Positions 55,191-63,347 of a stretch of DNA of 64,000 nt are shown one piece after another. The DNA is taken from positions 61,031 to 125,030 of the forward strand of contig NZ_JAHLPR010000010.1 in the NCBI RefSeq assembly GCF_018918005.1, read 5' to 3'. The first letter of the stretch is position 1; each line of letters starts with the position of its first letter. The notes beneath the pieces were generated by a model that ran no database searches, was not told where the DNA came from, and saw nothing but the letters and a program-made list of their open reading frames with translations. A program made the position numbers and the translations under genes. Source of the DNA: Paenibacillus sp. MSJ-34 (GTDB lineage Bacteria > Bacillota > Bacilli > Paenibacillales > Paenibacillaceae).

Positions 55191-56057
55191 ATGGCTACTT
55201 TTAAAGAGTTCCGCAACAATGTGAAGCCAAACTGGTGTCCGGGATGCGGAGATTTCTCCGTACAAGCGTCGATTCAAAGAGCGGCTGCCAATGTCGGCTT
55301 GGAACCGGAACAACTCGCAATCGTATCCGGTATCGGATGCTCGGGCCGTATTTCGGGATATATCAATGCGTACGGCTTGCACGGCATTCACGGACGCGCT
55401 TTGCCGATCGCGCAAGGACTCAAAATTGCGAATCGGGATCTTACGGTTATCGCTTCCGGCGGTGACGGCGACGGGTTCGCAATCGGGATGGGCCATACCG
55501 TTCATGCGATTCGCCGTAATATTAACATTACGTACATCGTCATGGACAACCAAATTTACGGTTTGACCAAAGGGCAAACTTCGCCGCGCAGCGCAACGGG
55601 CTTCAAAACGAAAAGCACGCCGGAAGGCTCGATCGAGACGACGTTGTCGCCGCTTGAGATCGCATTGTCCGCAGGCGCTACTTTCGTCGCTCAATCGTTC
55701 TCCAGCGATTTGAAGCAATTGACTTCGTTGATCGAAGAGGGCATCAAGCATGAAGGCTTCTCGCTCATCAATGTATTCAGCCCTTGCGTCACATTTAATA
55801 AAATCAACACATACGACTGGTTCAAAGAAAACATCATCAACTTGGAGACGATGCCGGATTACGATCCGACGAACCGGGTTCAAGCGATGACGAAAATTAT
55901 GGAAACCGGCGGCATGTTGACCGGATTGATCTACCAAGACAAAACGAAAAAATCGTATGAAGACTTGATCCCTGGCTTTAAACAAGAAGGCTTGGCGAAC
56001 CAAGACATTAAGTTAACGGAAGAACAATTTGACAAACTTGTTGCAGAATTTAAATAA
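55191..56057 (+). CDS. korB: 2-oxoacid:ferredoxin oxidoreductase, beta subunit
   Basis: 288 residues, the thiamine-diphosphate-binding subunit: NWCPGCGDFSVQASIQRA and GIGCSGRISGY supply Cys ligands of a [4Fe-4S] cluster, SGGDGDGFAIGMGH is the TPP/metal motif, and NQIYGLTKGQTSPRS follows. ATG at 55191 is 2 nt after korA, so the subunits are coexpressed. Two-subunit enzymes of this type occur in aerobic spore formers, where they can replace or supplement 2-oxoglutarate dehydrogenase. Confidence 0.93.
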   Translation: MATFKEFRNNVKPNWCPGCGDFSVQASIQRAAANVGLEPEQLAIVSGIGCSGRISGYINAYGLHGIHGRALPIAQGLKIANRDLTVIASGGDGDGFAIGMGHTVHAIRRNINITYIVMDNQIYGLTKGQTSPRSATGFKTKSTPEGSIETTLSPLEIALSAGATFVAQSFSSDLKQLTSLIEEGIKHEGFSLINVFSPCVTFNKINTYDWFKENIINLETMPDYDPTNRVQAMTKIMETGGMLTGLIYQDKTKKSYEDLIPGFKQEGLANQDIKLTEEQFDKLVAEFK

Positions 56058-56061
56058 CTAT

Positions 56062-56097
56062 GCAAAAAGACGTGCGAATGTATCGTACGTCTTTTGC
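56062..56097 (+). terminator. Terminator-like hairpin after korB
   Basis: GCAAAA-GACGT and ACGTC-TTTTGC (56062-56073 and 56087-56097) pair with one bulged A; ATTTTTGCC follows. The right arm overlaps the pduL -35 element. Confidence 0.6.
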
Positions 56098-56121
56098 ATT
56101 TTTGCCGTAAAGTAGTATAAT
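56094..56121 (+). promoter_or_regulatory. Promoter of pduL
   Basis: TTGCAT (56094-56099), 16-nt spacer, TATAAT (56116-56121). The -35 is embedded in the korB terminator stem. Confidence 0.65.
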
Positions 56122-56175
56122 AATGGTTGTTTGACCGGATAGAGAGAATTTTAAAAAACGAGAGGTGGAGAGGAA

Positions 56176-56748
56176 ATGCGTAAAACAGTACCTGTCGGCG
56201 TTTCCGCACGTCATATTCATGTCACGCAAGAACATATCGAAATATTGTTCGGCAAAGGATATCAGCTTACGGAGTTGAAGCCGCTGTCCCAACCGGGCCA
56301 ATTTGCGGCAAATGAAACGGTTGAAGTGATCGGACCGAAAGGATCGTTCGGCAAAGTTCGAATATTGGGACCTGCGCGTCCGGCAACGCAATTGGAAATA
56401 TCCCGTACGGACGCGTTCGCGCTCGGCATTCCGGCGCCGGTGCGCGAGTCGGGCAATATTGCAGGCACACCGGGAATGAAAATTAAGGGGCCTGCCGGCG
56501 AAGTGGAGACGGATCAAGGCGTTATCGTTGCGGCGCGCCATATCCATTTCCATACGTCCGATGCGGAGAAATGGGGCATTAAAGATAAACAAATGCTCAA
56601 AGTACGGCTTGGCGGCGAACGCGGTCTTGTATTGGAAAACGTCATCGCGCGCGTATCCGATCAATTTGCGTTGGACATGCATATCGATACGGACGAAGCG
56701 AACGCGGCCGGCGCGAAAACCGGCGATACGGCCGAAATTATCGATTAA
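56176..56748 (+). CDS. pduL: Phosphate propanoyltransferase PduL (phosphotransacylase)
   Basis: 190 residues with two PTAC repeats: VPVGVSARHIHVTQEHIEIL and VIVAARHIHFHTSDAEKWGI, whose His bind zinc, and GPARPATQLEISRTDAFALG. It interconverts acyl-CoA and acyl phosphate. Members inside microcompartments have an N-terminal encapsulation peptide; this one starts directly with the PTAC domain and no shell genes are nearby, so it is a free cytosolic form. The KorAB product acyl-CoA would be a suitable substrate. ATG at 56176 follows AGAGGTGGAGAGG. Confidence 0.93.
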   Translation: MRKTVPVGVSARHIHVTQEHIEILFGKGYQLTELKPLSQPGQFAANETVEVIGPKGSFGKVRILGPARPATQLEISRTDAFALGIPAPVRESGNIAGTPGMKIKGPAGEVETDQGVIVAARHIHFHTSDAEKWGIKDKQMLKVRLGGERGLVLENVIARVSDQFALDMHIDTDEANAAGAKTGDTAEIID

Positions 56749-56778
56749 ACGAATAGGGTTCGATTAGCGATCGATGGG

Positions 56779-56823
56779 AAAGCAGAGGAACGGTTATCGA
56801 GTGATCCGGATTCCTCTGCTTTT
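56779..56823 (+). terminator. Intrinsic terminator after pduL
   Basis: Perfect 12-bp stem AAAGCAGAGGAA (56779-56790) with TTCCTCTGCTTT (56811-56822), T-rich tail. The loop has a smaller internal pairing. Confidence 0.82.
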
Positions 56824-56824
56824 C

Positions 56825-56853
56825 TTGTTTAGGCCGAGAAAAAATGTTATAAT
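56825..56853 (+). promoter_or_regulatory. Strong sigma-A promoter of miaB-ricA
   Basis: TTGTTT (56825-56830), 17 nt, TATAAT (56848-56853) preceded by TGT, an extended -10. The -35 begins 3 nt after the pduL terminator stem. Confidence 0.85.
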
Positions 56854-56931
56854 TTGATGTAATGCTTTTTTTCAAATATTATTCATTTCATATACGAGTA
56901 ACGCATCGGTTAGAAAGGAAGTGAACCGTTT

Positions 56932-58485
56932 ATGGCGAAGGAAACGAAAGATTATGCCAAATACTTTGATTTTTCGAACGCCAAAGTGTTATCTGAGGAT
57001 GAAAACGGCAAAAAAATTCGCATTAACGGTCGGGAAATTCAGATCAAAAGCGAGCCGAACCAAAGGCAAGGGAAGCAGCGCGGTAAGGAAGACATTCAAG
57101 TGCACTACGATACGGCCGTACCGGACGAGCTTCGGACCCTCGGCAACGGCAAATATTATTTGATTTATACGTACGGCTGCCAGATGAACGAGCATGATAC
57201 GGAGACGATGAAAGGCATGCTCGAGCAGATGGGGTATCAAAGTACGGAAGACCGCAAACAAGCGGATATTATTTTGCTCAATACTTGCGCGATTCGCGAG
57301 AACGCCGAAGATAAAGTGTTTGGCGAATTGGGCCATTTAAAAGGGCTCAAGACGGAAAAACCCGATTTGATTCTCGGGGTATGCGGATGCATGTCGCAGG
57401 AGGAAGCGGTCGTGAACCGCATATTGTCCAAGCACGGATTCGTCGACATGATCTTCGGAACCCATAACATCCACCGCTTGCCGCATCTGGTGAAAGAAGC
57501 GCTGTTCAGCAAAGAGATGGTCGTGGAAGTTTGGTCCAAAGAAGGGGACATCATTGAGAACTTGCCCAAGAAACGCGAAGGAATGCGCGCTTGGGTCAAC
57601 ATTATGTACGGATGCGACAAATTTTGCACATATTGCATCGTTCCTTACACGCGAGGCAAGGAAAGAAGCCGCCGTCCCGAAGACGTGATTGCGGAAGTAC
57701 GGGAACTCGCCAGACAAGGCTTTAAAGAAATTACGCTGCTCGGCCAGAACGTGAACGCCTACGGCAAAGATTTCACCGATATCGAATACCGCTTCGGCGA
57801 TTTGATGGACGATATCCGTAAAATCGATATTCCGCGCGTCCGCTTTACGACATCGCATCCGCGCGATTTCGACGATCATCTGATCGAAGTGCTGGCCAAG
57901 CGCGGCAATCTGGTAGAGCATATCCATTTGCCGGTGCAATCGGGAAATTCGCAAGTTTTGAAAAAAATGAGCCGCAAATATTCGCGCGAACATTATTTGG
58001 AGCTTGTCCGCAAAATTAAAACGGCGATTCCCGACGTCGTATTAACGACAGACATCATCGTCGGCTTCCCGGGAGAAACGGACGAGCAGTTCGAAGATAC
58101 GTTGTCGCTCGTTCGCGAAGTCGGATACGATTCGGCCTTTACGTTCATCTATTCGCCGCGCGCGGGTACGCCTGCGGCTGTCATGGAAGATAACGTACCG
58201 ATGGAAGTCAAGAAAGAACGGCTGCAGCGTTTGAATGAAGCGATTAACGAGTACAGCCGCCAAAGCAATGAGAAATTGCGCGGGCAAATCGTCGAAGTGC
58301 TGGTCGAAGGCGAAAGCAAAAATAACGCAAACATGCTGTCAGGCCGCACACGTACGAATAAACTCGTTCATTTTGCCGGTTCCAAAGATTTGATCGGATC
58401 GTTCGTGCATGTGAAAATAACCGATCCGTACACATGGTTTACGAAAGGCGAGCTGGTCGCCGAACCGGCCGCAGCTCAAGCATAA
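56932..58485 (+). CDS. miaB: tRNA-2-methylthio-N6-dimethylallyladenosine synthase MiaB
   Basis: Adds a methylthio group to i6A37 of tRNAs. 517 residues: after a variable basic N-terminal extension of about 70 residues come the UPF0004 domain ([42 protein letters not shown]), the radical SAM Cys228, Cys232 and Cys235 ([17 protein letters not shown]), and a C-terminal TRAM domain. ATG at 56932 follows AAAGGAAGTGAA. ricA is next, the same pair as miaB-ymcA in B. subtilis. Confidence 0.96.
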   Translation: MAKETKDYAKYFDFSNAKVLSEDENGKKIRINGREIQIKSEPNQRQGKQRGKEDIQVHYDTAVPDELRTLGNGKYYLIYTYGCQMNEHDTETMKGMLEQMGYQSTEDRKQADIILLNTCAIRENAEDKVFGELGHLKGLKTEKPDLILGVCGCMSQEEAVVNRILSKHGFVDMIFGTHNIHRLPHLVKEALFSKEMVVEVWSKEGDIIENLPKKREGMRAWVNIMYGCDKFCTYCIVPYTRGKERSRRPEDVIAEVRELARQGFKEITLLGQNVNAYGKDFTDIEYRFGDLMDDIRKIDIPRVRFTTSHPRDFDDHLIEVLAKRGNLVEHIHLPVQSGNSQVLKKMSRKYSREHYLELVRKIKTAIPDVVLTTDIIVGFPGETDEQFEDTLSLVREVGYDSAFTFIYSPRAGTPAAVMEDNVPMEVKKERLQRLNEAINEYSRQSNEKLRGQIVEVLVEGESKNNANMLSGRTRTNKLVHFAGSKDLIGSFVHVKITDPYTWFTKGELVAEPAAAQA

Positions 58486-58544
58486 TCAAGATTCGTACAT
58501 CCTATTAAGATAGAAAAAATGACTTGAAATGGGGGAGTTTGGGA

Positions 58545-59003
58545 ATGGAGCAGCACGAACACAATCACGACCACGGACACAGCAACATACCGAAATTCAA
58601 TTCGCGCGATCTGATCGTACGTGAAGATATTATGGCCAAAGCGAAAGAATTGGCGGAATTGATCTACACTTCCGAAGAAGTGCAGCATTATCAAAAAGCG
58701 GAACAGAAGATCAGCAACAACGAACGCATTCAAACGTTGATCGCGTCGATGAAGAAAAAGCAAAAAGAAATCGTCGCGTTCGAAAAGTTCCAAAATGCAA
58801 GCATGGTTGCGAAAATCGAGAAGGAAATCGAGCAATTGCAAGACGAATTGGACGGTATTCCGATTGTGGCCGAGTTCCAACAAAGCCAAAGCGATATCAA
58901 CTATTTGCTCCAATTGATCGTATCCGTCATTAGCGATACCGTTTCCGCGAAAATCAACGTTGAATCGGGTGCCGTTGCGGCATCGTCCGATTGCAGCGAT
59001 TAA
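58545..59003 (+). CDS. ricA: RicA (YmcA) regulator with His-rich N-terminus
   Basis: 152 residues. The YlbF/YmcA helical domain spans about 25-135 (ILIREDIMAKAKELAELIYT-like LIVREDIMAKAKELAELIYT; FEKFQNASMVAKIEKEIEQL). In B. subtilis RicA, RicF and RicT form an iron-sulfur-containing complex that affects Spo0A phosphorylation, competence, biofilm and RNase Y processing. The first 16 residues here are unusual, with six His in MEQHEHNHDHGHSN. One Cys lies near the C-terminal end (SDCSD). ATG at 58545 after GGGGGAG. Confidence 0.9.
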   Translation: MEQHEHNHDHGHSNIPKFNSRDLIVREDIMAKAKELAELIYTSEEVQHYQKAEQKISNNERIQTLIASMKKKQKEIVAFEKFQNASMVAKIEKEIEQLQDELDGIPIVAEFQQSQSDINYLLQLIVSVISDTVSAKINVESGAVAASSDCSD

Positions 59004-59014
59004 TTTACGGATCC

Positions 59015-59048
59015 ATACCCTGCGCCCAAGGCGACAGGGTATTTTTTT
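59015..59048 (+). terminator. Intrinsic terminator after ricA
   Basis: Perfect 8-bp stem ATACCCTG (59015-59022) with CAGGGTAT (59035-59042), inner GCC/GGC, followed by seven T. Confidence 0.88.
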
Positions 59049-59064
59049 GTCAATTTTGGACGAA

Positions 59065-59092
59065 CGATACTTTTTCCAATGATTTCCGTATA
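59065..59092 (+). promoter_or_regulatory. Sigma-W-like (ECF) promoter of nfeD-paraslipin
   Basis: CGATAC (59065-59070), T-rich 16-nt spacer, CGTATA (59087-59092). This fits the extracytoplasmic sigma-W pattern TGAAAC-N16-CGTATA with two changes in the -35 and a full -10. In B. subtilis both NfeD-flotillin operons are sigma-W regulated. Confidence 0.5.
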
Positions 59093-59130
59093 TATTAATA
59101 TATCTCGGGAGAGGGGGTAAAAGAGACCGA

Positions 59131-59562
59131 ATGGAACTTTGGGTAGTTTGGCTCATTGTCGCGGGCATCTTATTCGTCTTCGAAATGATGACGTTGACGT
59201 TTTACCTGCTTTGGTTAGGGATAGGAGCGCTCGCGGCGCTGGCAGTCGCTTTGGTCGCGCCGGAGGACATATTGCTGCAAGTCGTCGCGGGTTGTTTGGT
59301 CGCGCTTGTGCTGACGGTTTTTTCGAAAGCGATTACGAAGAGAGTGAGATCGTCGAAAGGGTTCAAGGACGCCGTGGATGAAATGGTCGGCAAACAAGGC
59401 ATCGTTATGGAGAACATCGATCCCGGTCAATATGGAATCGTTAAGGTCGGCGGGGATACGTGGAGCGCGACGTCGAAGCAAACGCTGAAGACCGGCGATC
59501 GCGTCTTTGTCGTGAAACGAGGCAATGCCATTTTGGAAGTTGAGAAACAGGGAGGCGATTGA
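59131..59562 (+). CDS. NfeD family membrane protein
   Basis: 143 residues: two closely spaced membrane segments (about 5-65, rich in Leu, Ala and Val) and a C-terminal OB-fold domain (about 80-143: EMVGKQGIVMENIDPGQYG; GDTWSATSKQTLKTGDRVFV). This is the short NfeD class without the ClpP-like protease part, which pairs with SPFH proteins. It ends one base before the SPFH start. Role in membrane organisation is inferred from the family. Confidence 0.9.
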   Translation: MELWVVWLIVAGILFVFEMMTLTFYLLWLGIGALAALAVALVAPEDILLQVVAGCLVALVLTVFSKAITKRVRSSKGFKDAVDEMVGKQGIVMENIDPGQYGIVKVGGDTWSATSKQTLKTGDRVFVVKRGNAILEVEKQGGD

Positions 59563-59563
59563 T

Positions 59564-60499
59564 ATGCATTGGGCGATTATCGTTATTATTTTGCTTGTGG
59601 TCATCGTATTTATTGCGCTCACGATCAAAATCGTGCCGCAACAACGGGTCGGAGTCGTCGAACGATTGGGCAAATATCATAGGCTGTTGACTCCGGGGTT
59701 GAATATTCTGATTCCGATCATCGATCAAGTGCGCGTCTATCACGACTTGCGCATTCAGCAGGCGAACGTGCCGCCGCAAACCGTCATTACGAAGGATAAC
59801 GTTCAAGTGCAAATCGATACGATCATTTTCTATCAAGTGATCGGGCCGGAGCAAGCGACGTACGGCATATCCGATTACGTATATGGCGTGCGCAACATTA
59901 CGACGGCGACGATGCGGCAAATTATCGGCAAATTGGAATTGGACGAAACATTGTCCGGCCGCGAGAAAATATCGACGGAAATTCGCATCGCGCTCGACGA
60001 AGCGACGGAAAAATGGGGAGTCCGTATCGAACGGGTGGAAGTCATCGATATTAAACCGCCGCTCGATATTCAGGAAGCGATGGATAAACAGATGAAAGCG
60101 GAACGGAACAAGCGCGCGATCGTGCTGGAGGCCGAGGCGGCGAAGCAAGATATGATTTTGCGGGCGGAAGGGGACAAACAGAGCAAGATTTTGAAGGCCG
60201 AAGGGGATAAAGAGGCGCGCATCCGCGAAGCGGAAGGTTTGCGCCAGGCTCAGGAATTGGAAGCGCTCGGGGAGGCGAAAGCGATTCAAGCGATTGCGGA
60301 AGCCGAGAAAAATCGGATCGAGCTGCTGCGCGCGGCCGGGCTGGACGAGAACGTGTTGGCGTACCGGTCGTTCGAGGCGTTGACGGAAATAGCGAAAGGG
60401 CCGGCGAATAAAGTGTTTATTCCCGCCAATACCGTGGAAACGCTTGGCAGCATCGGCGCAATCGGGGAATTGTTCAAAGCGGCCAAGGCGGAACCGTAA
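59564..60499 (+). CDS. SPFH/paraslipin-type membrane protein
   Basis: 311 residues: N-terminal membrane helix (WAIIVIILLVVIVFIALTI), SPFH/band-7 domain (about 25-190: VPQQRVGVVERLGKYHRLLT; RNITTATMRQIIGKLELDET), then a helical Ala/Glu/Lys-rich coiled-coil and a C-terminal tail (VFIPANTVETLGSIGAIGEL). Size and the KPPLDIQEAMDKQMKAERNK motif fit stomatin/paraslipin rather than the longer FloT flotillins. ATG at 59564 follows GGGAGGCGA, which overlaps the nfeD end. Confidence 0.9.
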   Translation: MHWAIIVIILLVVIVFIALTIKIVPQQRVGVVERLGKYHRLLTPGLNILIPIIDQVRVYHDLRIQQANVPPQTVITKDNVQVQIDTIIFYQVIGPEQATYGISDYVYGVRNITTATMRQIIGKLELDETLSGREKISTEIRIALDEATEKWGVRIERVEVIDIKPPLDIQEAMDKQMKAERNKRAIVLEAEAAKQDMILRAEGDKQSKILKAEGDKEARIREAEGLRQAQELEALGEAKAIQAIAEAEKNRIELLRAAGLDENVLAYRSFEALTEIAKGPANKVFIPANTVETLGSIGAIGELFKAAKAEP

Positions 60500-60511
60500 G
60501 GCGCGGTTGTT

Positions 60512-60528
60512 ACCGCTTTGGAAGCGGT
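60512..60528 (+). other. Hairpin without T-run after the paraslipin gene
   Basis: ACCGCTT (60512-60518) and AAGCGGT (60522-60528) form a perfect 7-bp stem with a TGG loop. There is no T tract, so it may only stabilise the mRNA end. It begins the 378-nt gap before pncA. Confidence 0.45.
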
Positions 60529-60579
60529 CTGGCGGTTAAAAAGATCATGTTGATTTCGTGGCAGGTGCGTTGTTTCATT

Positions 60580-60665
60580 CCCTTTTGTCGATATCCCCTT
60601 CGTTCAGTTGAGCCGGTTTCTTTCTGACGGGTGCGATCCTTAGCGAGCGGGATATCGACAAAGGG
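60580..60665. repeat. Long inverted repeat in the paraslipin-pncA gap
   Basis: CCCTTTTGTCGATATCCC (60580-60597) is the reverse complement of GGGATATCGACAAAGGG (60649-60665) apart from one extra T. Arms of about 17 bp enclose 51 nt. No transposase or target-site duplication is visible. It could be a remnant mobile element, a REP-like sequence or an RNA structure. Confidence 0.6.
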
Positions 60666-60748
60666 CGGGGAAAAGAGAATACCGCTGTATGCCTATGTGA
60701 TTCAATTCACGAATTTCGGCATCGTTTCATATGCTATAGGAAACTTGG

Positions 60749-60816
60749 TTGGATTTTGTCTAAGTTTGTGATAAACTTCACTTAATATAGCTTGTCCGCT
60801 TGCAGGGGAAACGAGT
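60749..60816. repeat. Partial copy of the cinA-recA intergenic repeat
   Basis: TTGGATTTTGTCTAA (60749-60763) differs at two positions from TTGGATTTTATCCAA at 46629, and AGGGGAAACGAGT (60804-60816) is identical to 46662-46674. The sequence between them differs in length. This suggests a dispersed, degenerate repeat family. No gene lies in the rest of this 378-nt gap. Confidence 0.5.
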
Positions 60817-60877
60817 TTCGTTCGATTCAGCACGTGATGCATCATAGCTTGCATTAACTTTGAAGGAGGGCGATCCG

Positions 60878-61789
60878 ATGACGATGAAGACGCGATTTGA
60901 ACAATTATTCGATCAACATGCGCTTGGACTTGCCGATATGGGGAAGATGAACGACGTATTTACGCTTGCCTCGCAGGAGAGGTTGCGGCCAGCCGCTGAG
61001 GATGAGCGGCGGATTTTGTTCGTTGCGATCGATATGCAGAACGATTTTATGGAGAACGGCGCGCTGCCGGTGCCGGGTTCGTTTCAAGACGCGGCGAACG
61101 CGGCTCGTTTTATATACCGCCATATGGATAAAATAACGAATATTGCAATTTCTTTGGATACCCATCAGCCGCAGCAAATTTTCCATCCGTGTTGGTGGAC
61201 GGACGAGAGCGGCAATCATCCGGAGCCGTATACGATCATTAAGGCGGCCGATGTTGCGGGCGGCAAATGGATTGCGGCGGCGCATCCCGGCGAAAGCTTG
61301 GAGTATGTAACGGAACTGGAGGCGCGCAGCCGGAAAGATTTATGCATTTGGCCTTATCATTGTTTGGAGGGAACCGCCGGGGCGGCATTGGAAACCCAAT
61401 TTGCCAAAGTCGTCTATTTTCATTCGATCGCCAGACGCTCGGAGACGCAGCGTATCGTCAAAGGATTGGATCCGTTAAGCGAAATGTACGGCATCATCAA
61501 GCCTGAATACGACCGGAAGGGCTCGTACAATAAAACATTTCTGGATCGCTTGCCGTCGTATGACAAAGTGATTGTCGCCGGCGAAGCGAAATCGCATTGC
61601 GTATTGGAGTCGGTACGTCAAATATTGGAGCATTACGGCGATCGGCGGGATGTAACGTCCAAAATCGTGTTGCTTGCGGATTGCATGAGTCCCATCCCGG
61701 GATTTGAACAAGCGACGGACGAGACATTTGCCTATTTTCAAGAAAAGTATGGAATTTATATTGTGAGCTCGACGGAATTAGAGTTATAA
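60878..61789 (+). CDS. pncA: Nicotinamidase-like cysteine hydrolase (isochorismatase family)
   Basis: 303 residues. Asp52 in IDMQNDFMENGALPVPG, the metal-site region LDTHQPQQIFHPCWW (Asp94, His96) and Cys241 in GEAKSHCVLES mark a nicotinamidase-type active site. It would convert nicotinamide to nicotinate for PncB, encoded 42 nt downstream. It is longer than the usual 180-215 residues, with an N-terminal extension of about 40 residues and insertions. ATG at 60878 after AAGGAGGGCGA. Function is supported by the neighbour; other isochorismatase-fold amidases cannot be fully excluded. Confidence 0.85.
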   Translation: MTMKTRFEQLFDQHALGLADMGKMNDVFTLASQERLRPAAEDERRILFVAIDMQNDFMENGALPVPGSFQDAANAARFIYRHMDKITNIAISLDTHQPQQIFHPCWWTDESGNHPEPYTIIKAADVAGGKWIAAAHPGESLEYVTELEARSRKDLCIWPYHCLEGTAGAALETQFAKVVYFHSIARRSETQRIVKGLDPLSEMYGIIKPEYDRKGSYNKTFLDRLPSYDKVIVAGEAKSHCVLESVRQILEHYGDRRDVTSKIVLLADCMSPIPGFEQATDETFAYFQEKYGIYIVSSTELEL

Positions 61790-61831
61790 GTTAGCGGACA
61801 GGAATATGGAAGACACCAGGGAGATGTGAAC

Positions 61832-63277
61832 ATGAATACGGAATCGATGGCATTGCATACCGATAAATACCAGTTGAATATGATGTACGCTCATTGGATC
61901 AGCGGTACGCACAACGAGAGGGCGGTGTTCGAGGCTTATTTCCGCAAGCTGCCTTTCGGCAACGGTTATGCGGTGTTTGCAGGTTTGGAACGAATTATTC
62001 ATTATATACGGGAATTGCGGTTTACCGAAGAAGATATCGCATATTTGGCCGAGCAAGAAGAACAGTACGATGCGGCGTTTCTCGAGGAATTGCGGCGCTT
62101 CCGTTTCACGGGGACGATTCATGCGGTGAAAGAAGGAACGCTCGTTTTTCCGAACGAGCCTTTGATTCGCGTGGAAGCTCGTATTTTCGAGGCGCAGTTG
62201 ATCGAAACGGCACTCCTTAACTTTATGAATTTTCAGACGTTGATCGCCACGAAGGCGTCGCGTATTAAGCAGGTCGCAGGGAAGGATACGCTGCTCGAAT
62301 TCGGGACGAGACGGGCGCAAGAAGCCGATGCGGCGGTATGGGGAGCCAGGGCGGCATATATCGCCGGATTCGATGCGACGTCCAATCTGCTTGCGGGACA
62401 GCGTTTCGGCATTCCAACGAAAGGAACGCATGCCCATTCGTGGGTGCAGAGCTTCGACAGCGAGCAGCAGGCATTCGAAATGTACGCCAAAGCGCTGCCG
62501 GATCTGGTCACGCTGCTGGTCGACACCTACGATACGTTGAAGAGCGGCGTACCGCACGCAATCGAGGTCGGGAAGCGGATGGAACGGTACGGCAAGCGAA
62601 TGCAGGCCATCCGCTTGGACAGCGGAGACATTGCCTACTTATCGCAAAAATCGCGGGAAATGCTGGACGAAGCGGGCTTGACGTACGTCAAAATCGTAGC
62701 GACCAACGATTTGGACGAGCACACCATATTCAACTTAAAAGCGCAAGGCGCCAAAGTGGATACTTGGGGCGTCGGGACGCAGCTTATTACGGCTGCGGAT
62801 CAGCCGGCTTTGGGCGGGGTATACAAAATCGTCGCCCGTATGGAGAACGGATCTTATTTGCCGACGATTAAAATTTCCGCCAACCCGGAAAAAGTGACGA
62901 CCCCGGGCAAAAAAGACGTGTACCGGATCGTCGACGCGCAGCGGCACAAAGCGATTGCAGATTACGTCTGTTTGTCGGAGGAGGATGAAGTTCGCCGCGG
63001 GGCGAGAATTAAATTATTCGACCCCGTCCATCCGTTTCTATATCGTTATGCGGAAGAATATGACGCTATGCCATTGCTTACGCCGATCTTCGAGGAAGGC
63101 GAGCAAGTATACAAGTTGCCGTCGCTTGACGAAATTCGGCGCTACCATCAAATGCAACTGGCGATGTTCTGGCCGGAATATTTGCGCAAGTTAAATCCGC
63201 ATAAATACGCCGTCGATTTCAGCCAAAAGGCGTGGAATATGAAAATGGAATTAATCGAACAGTTTGTCGGAAAATAA
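61832..63277 (+). CDS. pncB: Nicotinate phosphoribosyltransferase
   Basis: Makes nicotinate mononucleotide from nicotinate and PRPP in the Preiss-Handler NAD salvage route. 481 residues: LHTDKYQLNMMYAHW and FEAYFRKLPFGNGYAVFAGL near the N-terminus, the GTRRAQEADAAVWGARAAYI and TKGTHAHSWVQSF segments, and AIRLDSGDIAYLSQKSREML. ATG at 61832 follows AGGGAGATG; a GTG two codons upstream is possible. Together with PncA it forms a two-gene salvage unit. Confidence 0.95.
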   Translation: MNTESMALHTDKYQLNMMYAHWISGTHNERAVFEAYFRKLPFGNGYAVFAGLERIIHYIRELRFTEEDIAYLAEQEEQYDAAFLEELRRFRFTGTIHAVKEGTLVFPNEPLIRVEARIFEAQLIETALLNFMNFQTLIATKASRIKQVAGKDTLLEFGTRRAQEADAAVWGARAAYIAGFDATSNLLAGQRFGIPTKGTHAHSWVQSFDSEQQAFEMYAKALPDLVTLLVDTYDTLKSGVPHAIEVGKRMERYGKRMQAIRLDSGDIAYLSQKSREMLDEAGLTYVKIVATNDLDEHTIFNLKAQGAKVDTWGVGTQLITAADQPALGGVYKIVARMENGSYLPTIKISANPEKVTTPGKKDVYRIVDAQRHKAIADYVCLSEEDEVRRGARIKLFDPVHPFLYRYAEEYDAMPLLTPIFEEGEQVYKLPSLDEIRRYHQMQLAMFWPEYLRKLNPHKYAVDFSQKAWNMKMELIEQFVGK

Positions 63278-63286
63278 GCGATTCCA

Positions 63287-63316
63287 TTGCCAAGCGGAAA
63301 AGTAGTATGGTATTCT
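63287..63316 (+). promoter_or_regulatory. Candidate promoter ahead of the flavin split-barrel gene
   Basis: TTGCCA (63287-63292), 18-nt spacer, TATTCT (63311-63316), within the 70-nt gap after pncB. Confidence 0.5.
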
Positions 63317-63347
63317 TCTCCTAGTGAAGGAGGGAATGGTAGTTTCA

